A stretch of 64,000 bases of DNA. It comes from Eurosta solidaginis. Taxonomy: Eukaryota > Arthropoda > Insecta > Diptera > Tephritidae. This document shows, piece after piece, positions 1 through 10,181 of this stretch (its first letter is position 1; every line of letters starts with the position of its first letter). A program made the translations under genes and the position numbers. The stretch is from the NCBI RefSeq assembly GCF_040869045.1, contig NC_090319.1, positions 14,030,314-14,094,313 of the forward strand, written 5' to 3'. Below the pieces are notes generated by a model. The model did no database searches and was not told the origin of the DNA. It was given only the letters and a program-made list of their open reading frames with translations.

Positions 1-165
1 GTGCATCGAAGAGCGTGTACGGAAAGCCTGCACCCCTTTCCACGCTGTAAGTCGATTCCGTAAGAAATGGTGTCCTATACCAAAGATGGTGCTACAACTG
101 TATGAGGCAGCTGTGTGACCAGTGCTGACGTATGGCTCTATAGTGTGGTGGGAAGTTCTTAGTAA
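1..165 (+). pseudogene. LINE remnant, end of reverse transcriptase
   Basis: From about 80 the plus strand reads PKMVLQLYEAAV, a stop, then PVLTYGSIVWW. This is the conserved block after the reverse transcriptase fingers of Jockey/I-type non-LTR retrotransposons, usually ending LTYG..VWW. The in-frame TGA at 116-118 shows it is dead. The same element seems to resume after the repeat at 180-405 with RNase H and zinc-finger pieces. Clade assignment is uncertain. Confidence 0.6.
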
Positions 166-179
166 GAACTACAATCTCA

Positions 180-405
180 GCAGGTTGTTGTTGCTGTTTT
201 TGTTGTAGCGATAAGGTTACTCCCCGAAGGCTTTGGGGAGTGTTATCGATGTGATGGTCCTTTGCTGGATACAGATCCGGTACGCTCCGGTAACACAGCA
301 CCATTAAGGTGCTAGCCCGACCATCTCGGGAACGATTTATATGGCCACATTTAACCTTCAGGCCATCCTTCCCTCCCCAACCCCAAGTTCCATGAGGAGC
401 ATTGT
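180..405 (-). repeat. Short interspersed repeat with CAA tail, copy 1
   Basis: Read on the minus strand, a block of about 225 bp contains GATGGTCGGGCTAGCACC, then CCGGATCTGTATCC, CAAAGGACCATCACATCG, and the hairpin CTCCCCAAAGCCTTCGGGGAG (given here as arms CTCCCC and GGGGAG), ending in an A-rich CAA tail near 180. The same block recurs at 23105, 23330, 31650, 38375 and 58330. No protein is encoded. It is a SINE, or the 3' end of a LINE that retroposes as short pieces. It splits the LINE remnant of 1-1330. Confidence 0.7.
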
Positions 406-419
406 TCGCACCTGCCTGC

Positions 420-1330
420 TTCCGAGAGATTGCGCGTACTGTGAATCTCTACACAAACCGCACTGTGGCTAAGGAAATATGGGTAATGTAAGGATACTCG
501 GTAAGCGCATTACGTAGTACGTTACGTGGGAACATTCAACGCCTACAACTTGTATCCCCGCTCACTGCGAACATTATCCTTCCAAGAAGATTTGAAGAGG
601 TGAACCAGCTAATAGCAGCATACAAATCTGCAGGTATGGACTCAAGTTTCTACGTCATACAAACTGCCGCCATACTGAAATGTGTTTCAAGTGGAACATA
701 ACTGGCAGGGCATCTATCTTTCCTGACAGCCAGGCAGCACTAAAGGAGCTACCTGCACCATATATGCACATACTTGCTCAAAGCGAGTAGAGGCATGCAA
801 GCAAATTTAAGCTGCGTTAACCGATACTCTAGAAATATCTACTATATGGGTTCCGTGGCAGAGAAGAATCGAAATAAATGAGATGGCTGATGGCCTGGAA
901 CGTAAAAGTTTAGCGGAAGAAAATAAGCGTCAGAGCAGGCATACCCATAGAAGCAGCCAAGGGGGAATTTGAAAAATTTTACGTGAACAAAGCTCAACAA
1001 AAATGGAAGGGCACTACAAGCTGGGCAATAGTAAGAGCTACACGAACCGACTACAATGAAGAAGGATAGGGAGTCTTCTGAGAGGATCTAGGCGAAACAC
1101 GGACAAAATTAAAGAGGTCTGCACCGGTCATTGAGCTTTAGTAACACATGCGAAAAAGTGGGTACACCGCATACTGACCACTGCAGAGTTGGTAAAGACG
1201 TAACAACAAAGGAAACTAATGAGCATTTTCTGTGTAAGTGCCTGCTTCTAATTAAAACATTTCTAAGACGGCTTTCATTAGCTATTTCGACTACCTGAGT
1301 CGCAGCCATAAACATGCCACAATGAGTGAA
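420..1330 (+). pseudogene. LINE remnant, RNase H and C-terminal zinc finger
   Basis: Near 715-750 the plus strand gives IFPDSQAALKEL, the RNase H block written SDSQAALKAL in intact I/Jockey-type elements. At about 849-920 one frame gives IWVP, then RRIEINEMADGLERKS, matching the WVPGH..I.GNE.AD.LARK block. At about 1180-1290 DHCRVGK and NEHFLCKC recall the terminal LTGHC and zinc-finger region. Frames shift between blocks and stops interrupt them. Probably the same element as 1-165. Confidence 0.6.
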
Positions 1331-1998
1331 ATCGGAGGCAATCAGAATTCTGGAGTTCCCTTAATTCAGAAGGTAAAATTCCTTGTCTCGATCACTTAAT
1401 GATGCATGGCGGTTGCGGCCATATTCCCACAATATCACCCAGGTGCGAATTGAACACTAGCATCTGCTATACTCTGTACCTCCTGTGGAGAGTGGAGGAT
1501 GTGCCTAGTGCTACCTAGGCGATTATTGGCTTCTCCATGGGTTTTTGACCCCTCAAACATTCGGGTCAGTGAATTTCAGACACCTCATACGTCAGGAAAG
1601 CCTAACCGAGGAAATATTCTAAGCTACTCCACCCACTCAGGTTAAGCACATTGCACCACTCTTACATTAAAGTTTATCGCAATTAATATGCCAGACACTG
1701 ATGGTCTTGGATCAATTGATACAGTACCTTGTTAACAAACCTGTTTCGATGCAGTTTTGAAAGAAGCTTTAGCCTCACTGGCGCGACAAGTTTGGCCGAT
1801 GTGCCGCTCTGTATGCGCTGGACTAGGAAATACAGTCGAGCTTCTTTAATTAGTTAAACATACGTTCAGCAAGCGCCACTGCTTTCTAAACTCTTGCAGC
1901 CAGTATACGAGTACCGGTGATGCCTCGCTGTTATATTCTGCACTGTATCCAAACTGTAAGGAGTTGGGCCATTTGAAGCTTTCCCCAATTTGCATATT
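1331..1998. other. No feature recognised
   Basis: About 670 bp with no reading frame of note, no clear repeat and no RNA-like fold recognised. The first part may be the 3' end of the preceding LINE. Confidence 0.4.
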
Positions 1999-2355
1999 CT
2001 AATCCTTGTCATTATCCTTATCCTTATTCTTATTTTTATTCTTGTTCTTCATCTTATCCTTATCCTTTTCCTTAACCTTAACCGTGCCTTATCCTTATCG
2101 TTATCCTTGCAATTATCATTATCCTTGTCCTTATCCTTCTCCTTCTCCCTATCCTCATCCTTATCCCTATCCTTATCCTTTCCTTATCCTTAACCTTATC
2201 GTTATCCTTATCCTTATCCTTATTCTTATCATGATCCTGATCCTTATTCTTATCCTAAGCCTCATCTTTATTCCTATCCTTATCCCTATCCTAATCCCTA
2301 TCTTTATCCTTATCATTTCTTCATCCTCATACTTATTATTATCCTTATTCTTAAT
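1999..2355 (+). repeat. Degenerate hexanucleotide array (TTATCC type)
   Basis: A run of imperfect TTATCC units with TTATTC, TTACCC and TTATCG variants. The apparent reading frames of Leu/Ile/Ser or Tyr/Pro repeats are products of the array and not proteins. It abuts the 3' end of the minus-strand LINE at about 2358. The same type of array resumes beyond the LINE's other end. Confidence 0.9.
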
Positions 2356-2365
2356 CTTCAGATCA

Positions 2366-3372
2366 TCAGACCATCAGATGTGTCATTACTATAAATGCCA
2401 TTTTGCTCACTGCAGTCCAGCACTCTTTCCTGTTGCACATATGTGATACTAAATTTCTCGTGGTAGGTTCCTCCCCAAAGACTCCATGCAAGGTGAGTCT
2501 TTCTTCGTGGAAACGGGGGCAGTGGAACATGACGTGTTCTGCGTTTTCTAACTCCGTGGTACACATTGGGCAATGAGGATCTTCCTCTATCCTACGCTTC
2601 CATAAATACTCTTTGAAACCGCCATGTCCACTCATTATCTGCGTGAGATGGTAGTTCAGTTCGCCGTGCTTCCGCTCATTCCATTGAGCTACGTTCCAAA
2701 CTAGTGTGAAAGTCCAACGCCCTTTATTCGAGGGCTCCCACCGTTCTTGCCACTTAGCTATTGTTTGTGTCCTTGCTCTTTTCTTGTCTTCTTCAGATGG
2801 TCGCTCGATATTAGTGTTATACAGATCGGCCATTTCGCGTGGTCGGAGACCGTCCGATAAGCACTTGCTATTCTTAAAGAAGCAAGTCGGTACGCTGCTA
2901 ATATATATTTTTGATGGGTATGTTTAGATCCATACCACACTGGTGCTGCGTATAGTATTATTGAGCTGGTTACTGTGGACAATAGCTGACGTGTAGCTTC
3001 GCTCGGACTACCGATGTTAGGCATTATTCGCATAAGTGATCTATTAACTTTGGTAATTTTCTCCCCCACCGCTCTGAAGTGCTCTTTGAAAGTTAACTTA
3101 GAGTCAATGCGCACTCCTAAGTATTTTAAGGAATCCTTTGAGGTGATATGATGATCCCCGACAGTTAAGACTAACTCGTTCGCCGACCGTTTGGAGCTTA
3201 CTAATACCACTTCCGTCTTTTGGCTAGCCAACTCCAGTCCCGTATTGGTCAGCCATTCCTTTATTCTTGCTACGGCGTCATTACATAATGCTTGAAGCAG
3301 ATCCAGTTTCTTGGCCACTACTACCACTGCAATATCATCAGCATATCCCACAATTTGCGTGTTTTCTGGTAG
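2366..3372 (-). pseudogene. LINE ORF2, 3' part: RT motif C, thumb, zinc finger
   Basis: Minus-strand continuation of ORF2 in two shifted frames. The segment ending at 3365-3351 contains the catalytic YADD (GYADDIAVVV), then SLKYLGVRIDSKLTF and ILYAAPVWYG. Around 2830 the frame changes and sequence seems missing between AYRTVS and MADLYNTNIERP. The last segment holds CPMC with ENAEHVMFHC, a C-x2-C-x9-12-H-x4-C finger. Relative to the upstream ORF a single base change in phase occurs near 3366-3374, so an intact polymerase cannot be made. Confidence 0.85.
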
Positions 3373-3373
3373 A

Positions 3374-5281
3374 TCAATCTAGCACCCCGTCATACATTAC
3401 ATTCCAAAGCGTTGGACCGAGAACAGATCCCTGTGGGACGCCTCCTGTGATTTTGTACTCTTTTGCTCCTTGATCCGTGTCAAAAAGAAGTACTCTCTCT
3501 TTAAGATAGCTACCTATTATTCTGCGTAAGTAAGCTGGAGTGCCGAAGCTTTGCAGCGCTGCCATTATCTGCATCCAGTTCGCAGTGTTAAAAGCATTCC
3601 TGATGTCCAACATAATCAGTGCACAGAACTTCCTTTTATTTTGGCCTCCAGAGATAGCTTCTCTAGCTATATTGACGACTGTTTGTATTGCATCTACGGT
3701 GGATCTTGATTGGCGAAATCCATATTGACTATTCGATAAGCCACCTGGTCTTTCTAGAGTCAGCTGTAGACGCTCACTAATTATACGCTCGAAAATCTTC
3801 CGAAGGGAATTCAGCACACAAAGTGGCCTATATGAGGATGGTTGGTCCGGCTGTTTACCACGTTTCAGCAATAGGACAAGTCTTTTTCGTTTCCACGGGC
3901 GAGGGAACACGCCTTTTTGCATATAGGCATTAAAAAGATCAGTAAATAATGTAGCCCTAGTTGTGAACGCGGCTTTAAGGACTATGTTTGGTACTTCGTC
4001 GGGTCCTGGGGATTTGTTATCAGCAACTCTTTTTGCAGCGTCCAGCACCTCTTGCTCTGTAATTTGCGGAATTTCCGTACTTTCTAGATCCTCGCTTGGA
4101 TAAGTCCAGCGATCTTGCGCCGGGAAAAGTGTTTCAACAATAATATTCATCAGTATCGGGCACGTAGGTTGCTGTGATATCGATCCTTTAACTTTGGCCA
4201 TCACAGTTCTGTAGGCTGATCTCCAAGGATCTAGGTCGACATTATCCAGCAGTTCCCTAAAGCATAACTTCTTGCTCTTTTTTATCGCATTTTTAAGTGC
4301 CTTTCTTTGTGCGACGTAGGTGCTGTGGAACTCCGCATATCGTGGTGATAAGCGTGCCCTCTGCGCTATTCTTCGTGCTTTGTGACATTTTCTACGCTCT
4401 TCCGCAATTTCGTCATTCCACCAATATACCGGAGTGCGCTGTGCTTTTCCGCGACTTCTGGGCATGGCAGCATCACATGCCATACATAGCAACTTAGTGA
4501 TTTGAACCGACTGGTCTTCCGCATGCGATTCTCGTACTATGGCATCCTTCCAGATAATGTCAAATATTTGTGGGTCGAAAAGATGCTGTTTCCATTTCCT
4601 ACTTTGTCGATGTCTTGCTGCTACCGTTCGTGGAGTTTCGAGCAGCTCTACGCTAATAGCTTTATGGTCGCTGTGTGTGTAGACGTTGCTAATGGACGAT
4701 TTTGCTCGTCTTGCTATTTCGCTGCTAGCGAAGGTGAGATCTATAATGGATCGTCTGGTACCTGTATCGAAGGTATATATCCCTAGTTCATTTAGGAGTT
4801 TTAGCCTCAAAGAAGTAAGGCTTTCGAGAAGAACTCTCCCTCTTTCGTTGGTTCGTCTACTTCCCCACACAGATGACCATGCATTGAAGTCTCCACACAC
4901 TAAAAGCGGCTGTTTACCTCGTGCTTCAATGGTGATCCCGTATATCATGTCTTCGAACTCGGCGATGGTCATGCTCGGAGGGGCATAGCAACTGAAGACG
5001 TATATACCGTTGATTTTTGCCCACGTGAATCCTGCTACCGTTGGCGTCATATATTCCTGTGGGAGAAATTTCCCTGGTGCCCAAATTGAGGCTTTCCCTG
5101 CTGAAACTGAGTGCCAACCCTGCTCCTGGCGATTTTTGTATTGTTCAGAAAGTACCACTATGACATATCCTCCTTCATAGACTGTTTGGGATAATAGCTC
5201 TTGGGCTGCCTCGCAATGGTTTAAATTGAGCTGCAATACCCTCATGAGACAGTCATTTTGCTGCCCTCTCGTTGTGGGCAT
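3374..5281 (-). pseudogene. LINE ORF2, 5' part: endonuclease and RT motifs
   Basis: 635 codons open from ATG at 5281, overlapping the end of ORF1 by 40 bp, as is common in this group. Endonuclease motifs: LNLNHCEAAQ near residue 18, LSEQYKN, CGDFNAWSSVWGS near 128, SIIDLTFASSEI and the catalytic YTHSDHKAI near 205. Reverse transcriptase motifs: SYRPLCVLNSLRKIFE near 480, LDIRNAFNTA (motif A aspartate) and GGVPQGSVLGPTLWN (motif B) near 612. The frame closes just before motif C, which lies in the next frame. Such ORF2 proteins nick target DNA and copy their own RNA into it. Confidence 0.9.
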
Positions 5282-6200
5282 TTAAAACTGCCTGCTGAAT
5301 GTTGTCCCCCACATAGCGCGCATTTTGGTTCATTTTCGCAACTTGCAGCCTTATGACCTTCCTGGCCGCATTTCCTGCATAGGCTAGACCTATCTACAGT
5401 CTCCTTACATTTCTGAGCTATATGCCCGTAGCCCCAGCACCTATAACAGCGTTTTTCTAGCTTGAGCTCTCTAATTCGGCAGGAAAGCCATCCTACCCGG
5501 ATTCTTTGCATATTAAGAACCGCCTTGGCATCATCCGCTGTAAGGCTTATAAGTGCCGACTTCGTGCCACTGTACCCTGTGCGTATGCTTTTTATGGCAG
5601 CCACATCTGGAAGTTTGAGGTTGCATTGCTGGTGGAGGGCGTTGCAAATCTCCTCGGGCGTAGTAATCTCATCGAGATCTCTGCACTGTAGCGTGACCAT
5701 TTGGGACTTTGTTATAACTTAGGCGAGTCCTTTAGTACCGCTTCAATTTCTGCTTGGTACGCGCTTGTTTTCCCATCTTGCGATTTTTTCAGCTCTAGTA
5801 ACAGCTCTCCTTTCGCCGTTCTTCTAATCGTTTTGACGTCATCGCCCAGGGGTTTTAATTCGTCGCATCTTCTCACTTTACGCAATATGTCGGCGTACGT
5901 CGCATCCCCCGCCTTGGAAATGATGATTGCATCCGGCCTAGCCTTAAGTGATTTTTTCTTGCTCTTCTTTTTGGCTAACTGCCACTCTCCCGTCTTTTGG
6001 GCTGCAGTTTCCTCTTTCCGCTCCGTCTTCTCTTGCGTTTCTTGCCGTCGTTTGTGACCACCCACGTGCCCTGGTAAGACATCTTTTAGTGTAGTAGTGG
6101 GTTTTACCACGTTGTTCTCCTTGGTCGAGTACGAATTATTCCTCGGTCGCTTTCCTGGGGTGATGGACTTCTATCCTTGGCGCATTCGCTTGCACGCAAT
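5242..6200 (-). pseudogene. LINE ORF1, RNA-binding zinc-knuckle protein, frameshifted
   Basis: Two phases. About 6110-5712 encodes a Lys-rich amino part (KKKSKKKSLKARPDAIII, then YADILRKVR). About 5700-5242 encodes TLQCRDLDEITTPEEIC and three consecutive knuckles: CYRCWGYGHIAQKC, CRKCGQEGHKAASC and CALCGGQHSAGSFKC. This is the usual ORF1 layout of R1/LOA/I elements, where the protein packages element RNA. The phase change at 5700-5714 disables it. A readable tail upstream to about 6200 meets a stop, so the true start is not clear. Confidence 0.85.
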
Positions 6201-6237
6201 TTATGTTCTAAATTCTTTACCTCTAGGGCCGACTCGA

Positions 6238-6560
6238 TGACTTATACTTATACCTATACTTATACTTATACTTATACTTACACGTATACTTATACTTATA
6301 CTTATACTTATACTTATACTTATACTTATACTTATACTTATACTTATCCTTATCCTTATCCTTAATCCTATCCTTATCCTTATCATAATCCATATCTTTA
6401 TAATTACACTTCTCCTTATCATTTCTTCATCCTCATACATATTATTATCTTTATTCTTAATCTTATCCTTATTCTAATCGTAATCCCTATCTTAATCCTT
6501 AGACGTATCCATAACCTTATCCTTATCCTTATCCTTATCCTTATGTATATATTAAGTTAT
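6238..6560 (+). repeat. Hexanucleotide array, right side of the LINE
   Basis: Begins as nearly pure TTATAC units (about 6240-6345), then changes to TTATCC variants. A stretch at about 6413-6464 (TTATCATTTCTTCATCCTCA and following) repeats, with few changes, the end of the left array at 2303-2355. Left and right arrays are therefore parts of one ancient locus, or copies of each other. Confidence 0.9.
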
Positions 6561-6662
6561 AATAATTTTAAATTCAAATTATGTACATGAAAAGATACAA
6601 GAAAAGAAATAATACATTTTCTCGAAGCGCGGCTAGCGTGCAGAGACCTAAGGAAAAAAAAT
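6561..6662 (+). other. Short insert with A-tail inside the array
   Basis: About 100 bp of non-repeat sequence ending in a run of A directly followed by TTATCC units. It resembles a very short 5'-truncated retroposed piece. Its source was not recognised. Confidence 0.3.
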
Positions 6663-6895
6663 CCTTATCCTTATCCCTATCCTTACCCTTACCTTTATCC
6701 TTACCCTTATCCTTATTCTTATCCTTATCCTTATTCTTATCCTTATCCTTATCGTTATCGTTATCCTTATTCTTATCCTTACCCTTATCCTTATCCTTAT
6801 CTTTATCCCCTCCTTATCCTTACCCTCATCCTTATCCTTATCATTATTCTTATCCTTATCCTTACCTTTATCATTATCTTTATCCTTAACCTATT
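6663..6895 (+). repeat. Hexanucleotide array, third block
   Basis: Imperfect TTATCC units again with TTACCC and TTATCG variants. The reading frame of Ser/Leu runs across it is an artefact. Confidence 0.9.
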
Positions 6896-8268
6896 CCTTT
6901 AGAACAACCTTTCTGACCACACACCTATAAGAACATCACAATCATTAGCGAGCTCACAGTTGCATAATTCGAAATCTGCTTATCTACTTGACAAAAAAAT
7001 TAAGCAGTAACTTGAGCTTCATTGCTTTTATGGACACGCCAATCATTCATATTATTTCATTTATTCGCTTCCTACCCATTAATTTGCCTCTTGAGCGCGA
7101 TCATTCTTATTTACATACCTTAGCACACACTCATTTGTGTGTATGTGTATGTATTGAATAACATCTAAATGTTCATAGCTATAATCCTCATCCACATCCA
7201 ATCACGCAAAATTTATTTATCTCATTCCAAACCACCTGTCAAGTTAAGAGGATATTACTTCTGCAGCTTCCCGTGCTACGCATTTTATTCAAGTTCATTA
7301 TAAACACATTTTTAATTTTATGTTTTTTTGTTGTTGTTAATCACATATTTCATACATATGCTTATCTGAATAGTTTATCGCTTCGATCCACCCTTTAATG
7401 CATTCTCAATCTAAATTGTATGTACATTTGCTGCCTAATTACATAGCTCCGTTAAAGTGATGGAGCTTTTCGAGCTTGTCATGCAATCTGTCATTAAATT
7501 GTATTGAATATTTTATAACTGCCAATTAAATATTATTATTAACTACAAATTCTGGAAAGCATAGGTACTAGGATAAATATTTTGGGGTTGTGCATCACCT
7601 GCTTGCTACTATCGGCAAATCTGAAGGACATTACTAAAGTGAAACGTTGCACATATGGTGAACTAGTGCGATAAGTTTTTAATATGAATCGAAAGTTTTA
7701 AAGACGTCTCTCCCCTCTCTCGCGCCAGGCGATATTTTGGAACGAAGCGAATTTCTCGCTAAAATACGTACCGAGCACGGAGACTGGGATTTTGACTACG
7801 TTCTTAGGTCCATTTTCAAATACTTTCCGCCGTCCACAATCAAACGAACATATTTGGTTTCATAATAGAGCTTACGTGTAGGAAAATGCTTTTTGGCGTC
7901 TATTTTTCACTACGTTTTGGAACTTTTTTTTGTACGTTTTAATACCACTTCCCCGCTGAATTCGTGTGACTGGTACATGTATGGTTTTGGCTATTTGGCA
8001 ACATTTCCTGTTGACATGGATCGGGTTTTCTGAATTAGGGATTATTCTTTAACTGTGCATCTGGATAATTCTAGGACTTTCGCCATCTTTTTGTAACTAA
8101 CATTTGAATTATTCGTTCAAAGTGTAATACCACGGCCAAAGCTATTAAGTATAAACTTCGGTCTCTTTTGGAGACCTAAGGAGTATTGCACAGTTCAGAT
8201 TACGCGCTGAAGATTACTTTTAATTGAATAATGGAATGGAGGTATAACTTGTACCACTTTGGTCTTCA
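6896..8268. other. AT-rich intergenic DNA, nothing recognised
   Basis: About 1.4 kb with no convincing reading frame, terminal repeat or known fold. Confidence 0.4.
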
Positions 8269-9100
8269 TTGGAGATGGTTTGGTATGTGCCTTCAAGAGT
8301 TAGTCAGAGCTCAGAAAATAGAACAACTAGACTGTTTCAGGAGAGTATGTACAATCTAATAAACCAATGTAACCATCCTTGTCGACAAATGGTCTATCTT
8401 AAATGCATTAGAATACAACTCGATTTACTCGGATACTGTGCCGAGGCCTTCAAGCCCAGGCTTAATGTTACCATTTTTAGAAGTGAAAGAAGTTGCTGAT
8501 GAGATGGCTAGAAAAGGTTAGGATCTTAATGTAAATGAGACGGGCATTTCAATACGTCCAACACTGGGACCAATCAAGATAATTGTGCAGTCTTGAGGTT
8601 TATATAGCCTTGTTTGGATATTTGGAAAGGAAAGGAGCTAGCTTCTTTCACATCCTAAACTAATTTGCAATGATAGCTCTCTCAAAACATCTGCTTCTCA
8701 AGATTTCAATTTACCGTAAGGAGCTGCTAGGCCAATCCGCAATAGAGTACTGCTGATTTTCTCTTGGATAAGATTAGACGAAACTTGGATGACGAGTTTC
8801 ACTATGTGTGGAAGGAGAGCTAAGACATGTGCACAGATGAATGGACACAGACAGTCCAAAAAAGGGAAGAGCCAGACTGTTTCAGGAAAGTATGTACAGT
8901 CTCATAGACCAATGTAACCATCTTTGTCGACAAGGAGTCTGCCTTAAATGCATTAGAATACAACTTATTCGGATACTGTGTCGAGGTCTCAAGCCCAGCC
9001 TTAATGTTTTCATTTTTAAGGTGCAAGATGAGATAATTGCGCGGTCTTAAGGTTCTTATAGCCTTGTTTAGGTATTTGGAAAGGAAACGAACACAACAAT
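8269..9100 (+). repeat. Direct duplication of about 250 bp with LINE RNase H scrap
   Basis: The segment at about 8328-8640 (CTGTTTCAGGAGAGTATGTA, then TCGACAAATGGTCTATCTTA) is repeated with changes at about 8868-9092, a spacing near 540 bp. In the first copy 8480-8521 reads EVKEVADEMARKG and a stop, the decayed GNE.ADELARKG block of a LINE RNase H. The locus is thus an old retrotransposon piece duplicated in tandem. No working frame remains. Confidence 0.5.
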
Positions 9101-9344
9101 ACCTTTGAGCGGAAGCGTGGATTCCTCCTGTGCACGCTCCCACAGCCCAACCTAACCCGCCCTTCTTTATTTGTCTTGAGAACTCAATGCACATAGGAAG
9201 TTGAATAGACATCTCTCAGATAGCAAGGGGCACCCTTGAGTCTTGAGCACATGAATTTCCAAATATTCTTCAATGGAAGCTTCTCTCCTTATTAAAAATA
9301 AATAGATCATCCTAAAACTTTCTTTCCCAAATTCTATTGCCGTC

Positions 9345-10160
9345 TTTTATTACTTACTTACTTACTTAATTGGCGCTTAACCGTCTAAACGGTTATGGCC
9401 GCCCAACAAGGCGCGCCAGTCGCTCCTCCACTCCGCCAACCGGCGCCAATTGGTCACACCAAGGGAGTTTAAATCGTTTTCCACCTGGTCCTTCCAACGG
9501 AGTGGGGGCCGCCCTCTACCTCTGCTTCCATTGCCGGGTTCCGATAGAAACACTTTCTTGGCCGGAGCATCATCTTTCATTCGCATAACATGGCCTAGCC
9601 AGCGCAGCCGCTGCGTTTTAATTCGCTGGACTATGTTGATGTCTGCGTATAGCTCGTACAGCTCATCATTAAATCTTCTTCGGTACTCGCCATCGCCAAC
9701 GCGTAGAGGTCCATAAATCTTTCGAAGAACTTTTCTCTCGAACACTCCCAAAGCCGCTTCATCTGCTGTTGTCATGGTCCATGCTTCTGCCCCATATAGC
9801 GGGTACGACAAGTGACTTGTAGAGTATGATTTTCGTTCGCCGAGAGAGGACTTTACTTTTCAATTGCCTACCTAGTCCAAAGTAGCATTTATTGGCAAGA
9901 TTGATTCTTCGCTGGATTTCAGTGCTGATGTTGTTGCTAGTGTTGATGCTGGTTCCCAAATAAACGAAGTCTTTTACTATTTCGAAATTATGGCTGCCAA
10001 CAGTAGCGTGGTTGCCAAGGCGCATATGCGCTGACTCTTTGCTCGATGACAGCAGGTACTTCGTTTTGTCCTCATTCACCATCAAACCCATCTTTACCGC
10101 TTCTTTTTCCAGCTTGGAGTAAGCAGAACTAACAGCGCGGGTGTTTAGGCCGATGATTTT
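9345..10160 (-). mobile_element. 5'-truncated RTE-type LINE
   Basis: On the minus strand about 10091-9811 encodes MGLMVNEDKTKYLLSS, VGSHNFEIVKDFVYLGT and RRTKIILYKSLVVP. After a one-base phase change near 9795 it continues as YGAEAWTMTTADEAALGVFE, then KVLRKIYGPL, LRWLGHVMRM and RGRGRPPLRWKD. These are the carboxy-terminal blocks of RTE-clade polymerases. The element ends at 9347-9369 in AAGT repeats, as RTE elements do. The 5' part (endonuclease and RT core) is absent, so this is a dead-on-arrival copy. Confidence 0.8.
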
Positions 10161-10181
10161 ATTGCTTATTAATTTTTATTA

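Larger units (their letters stand above)
2358..6235 (-). mobile_element. R1/LOA-type non-LTR retrotransposon, disabled
   Basis: A nearly full-length two-ORF LINE on the minus strand. ORF1 carries three zinc knuckles. ORF2 carries an apurinic-type endonuclease, a reverse transcriptase and a C-terminal CCHC finger. Domain order, the LNLNHCEAAQ start of the endonuclease and the HGELNYHLTQIMSGHGGF finger region are of the R1/LOA group. I see no RNase H, which leans to R1, but a small deletion before the finger leaves this open. At least four frame breaks are present. Hexanucleotide arrays lie against both ends. No target-site duplication could be fixed because of them. Confidence 0.85.

Noticed and set aside
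525..532. Single Su(H) matches (525-532, about 13426, 14089-14096, 23465, 31100-31107, 50454, 55892)
   Set aside because: About eight single YGTGRGAA matches are expected by chance in 64 kb; none has a head-to-head partner.
1990..2446. Reading frames of Leu/Ile or Tyr/Pro repeats over the hexanucleotide array
   Set aside because: Products of the TTATCC period in different frames; the same at 6177-6365 and 6581-6889.
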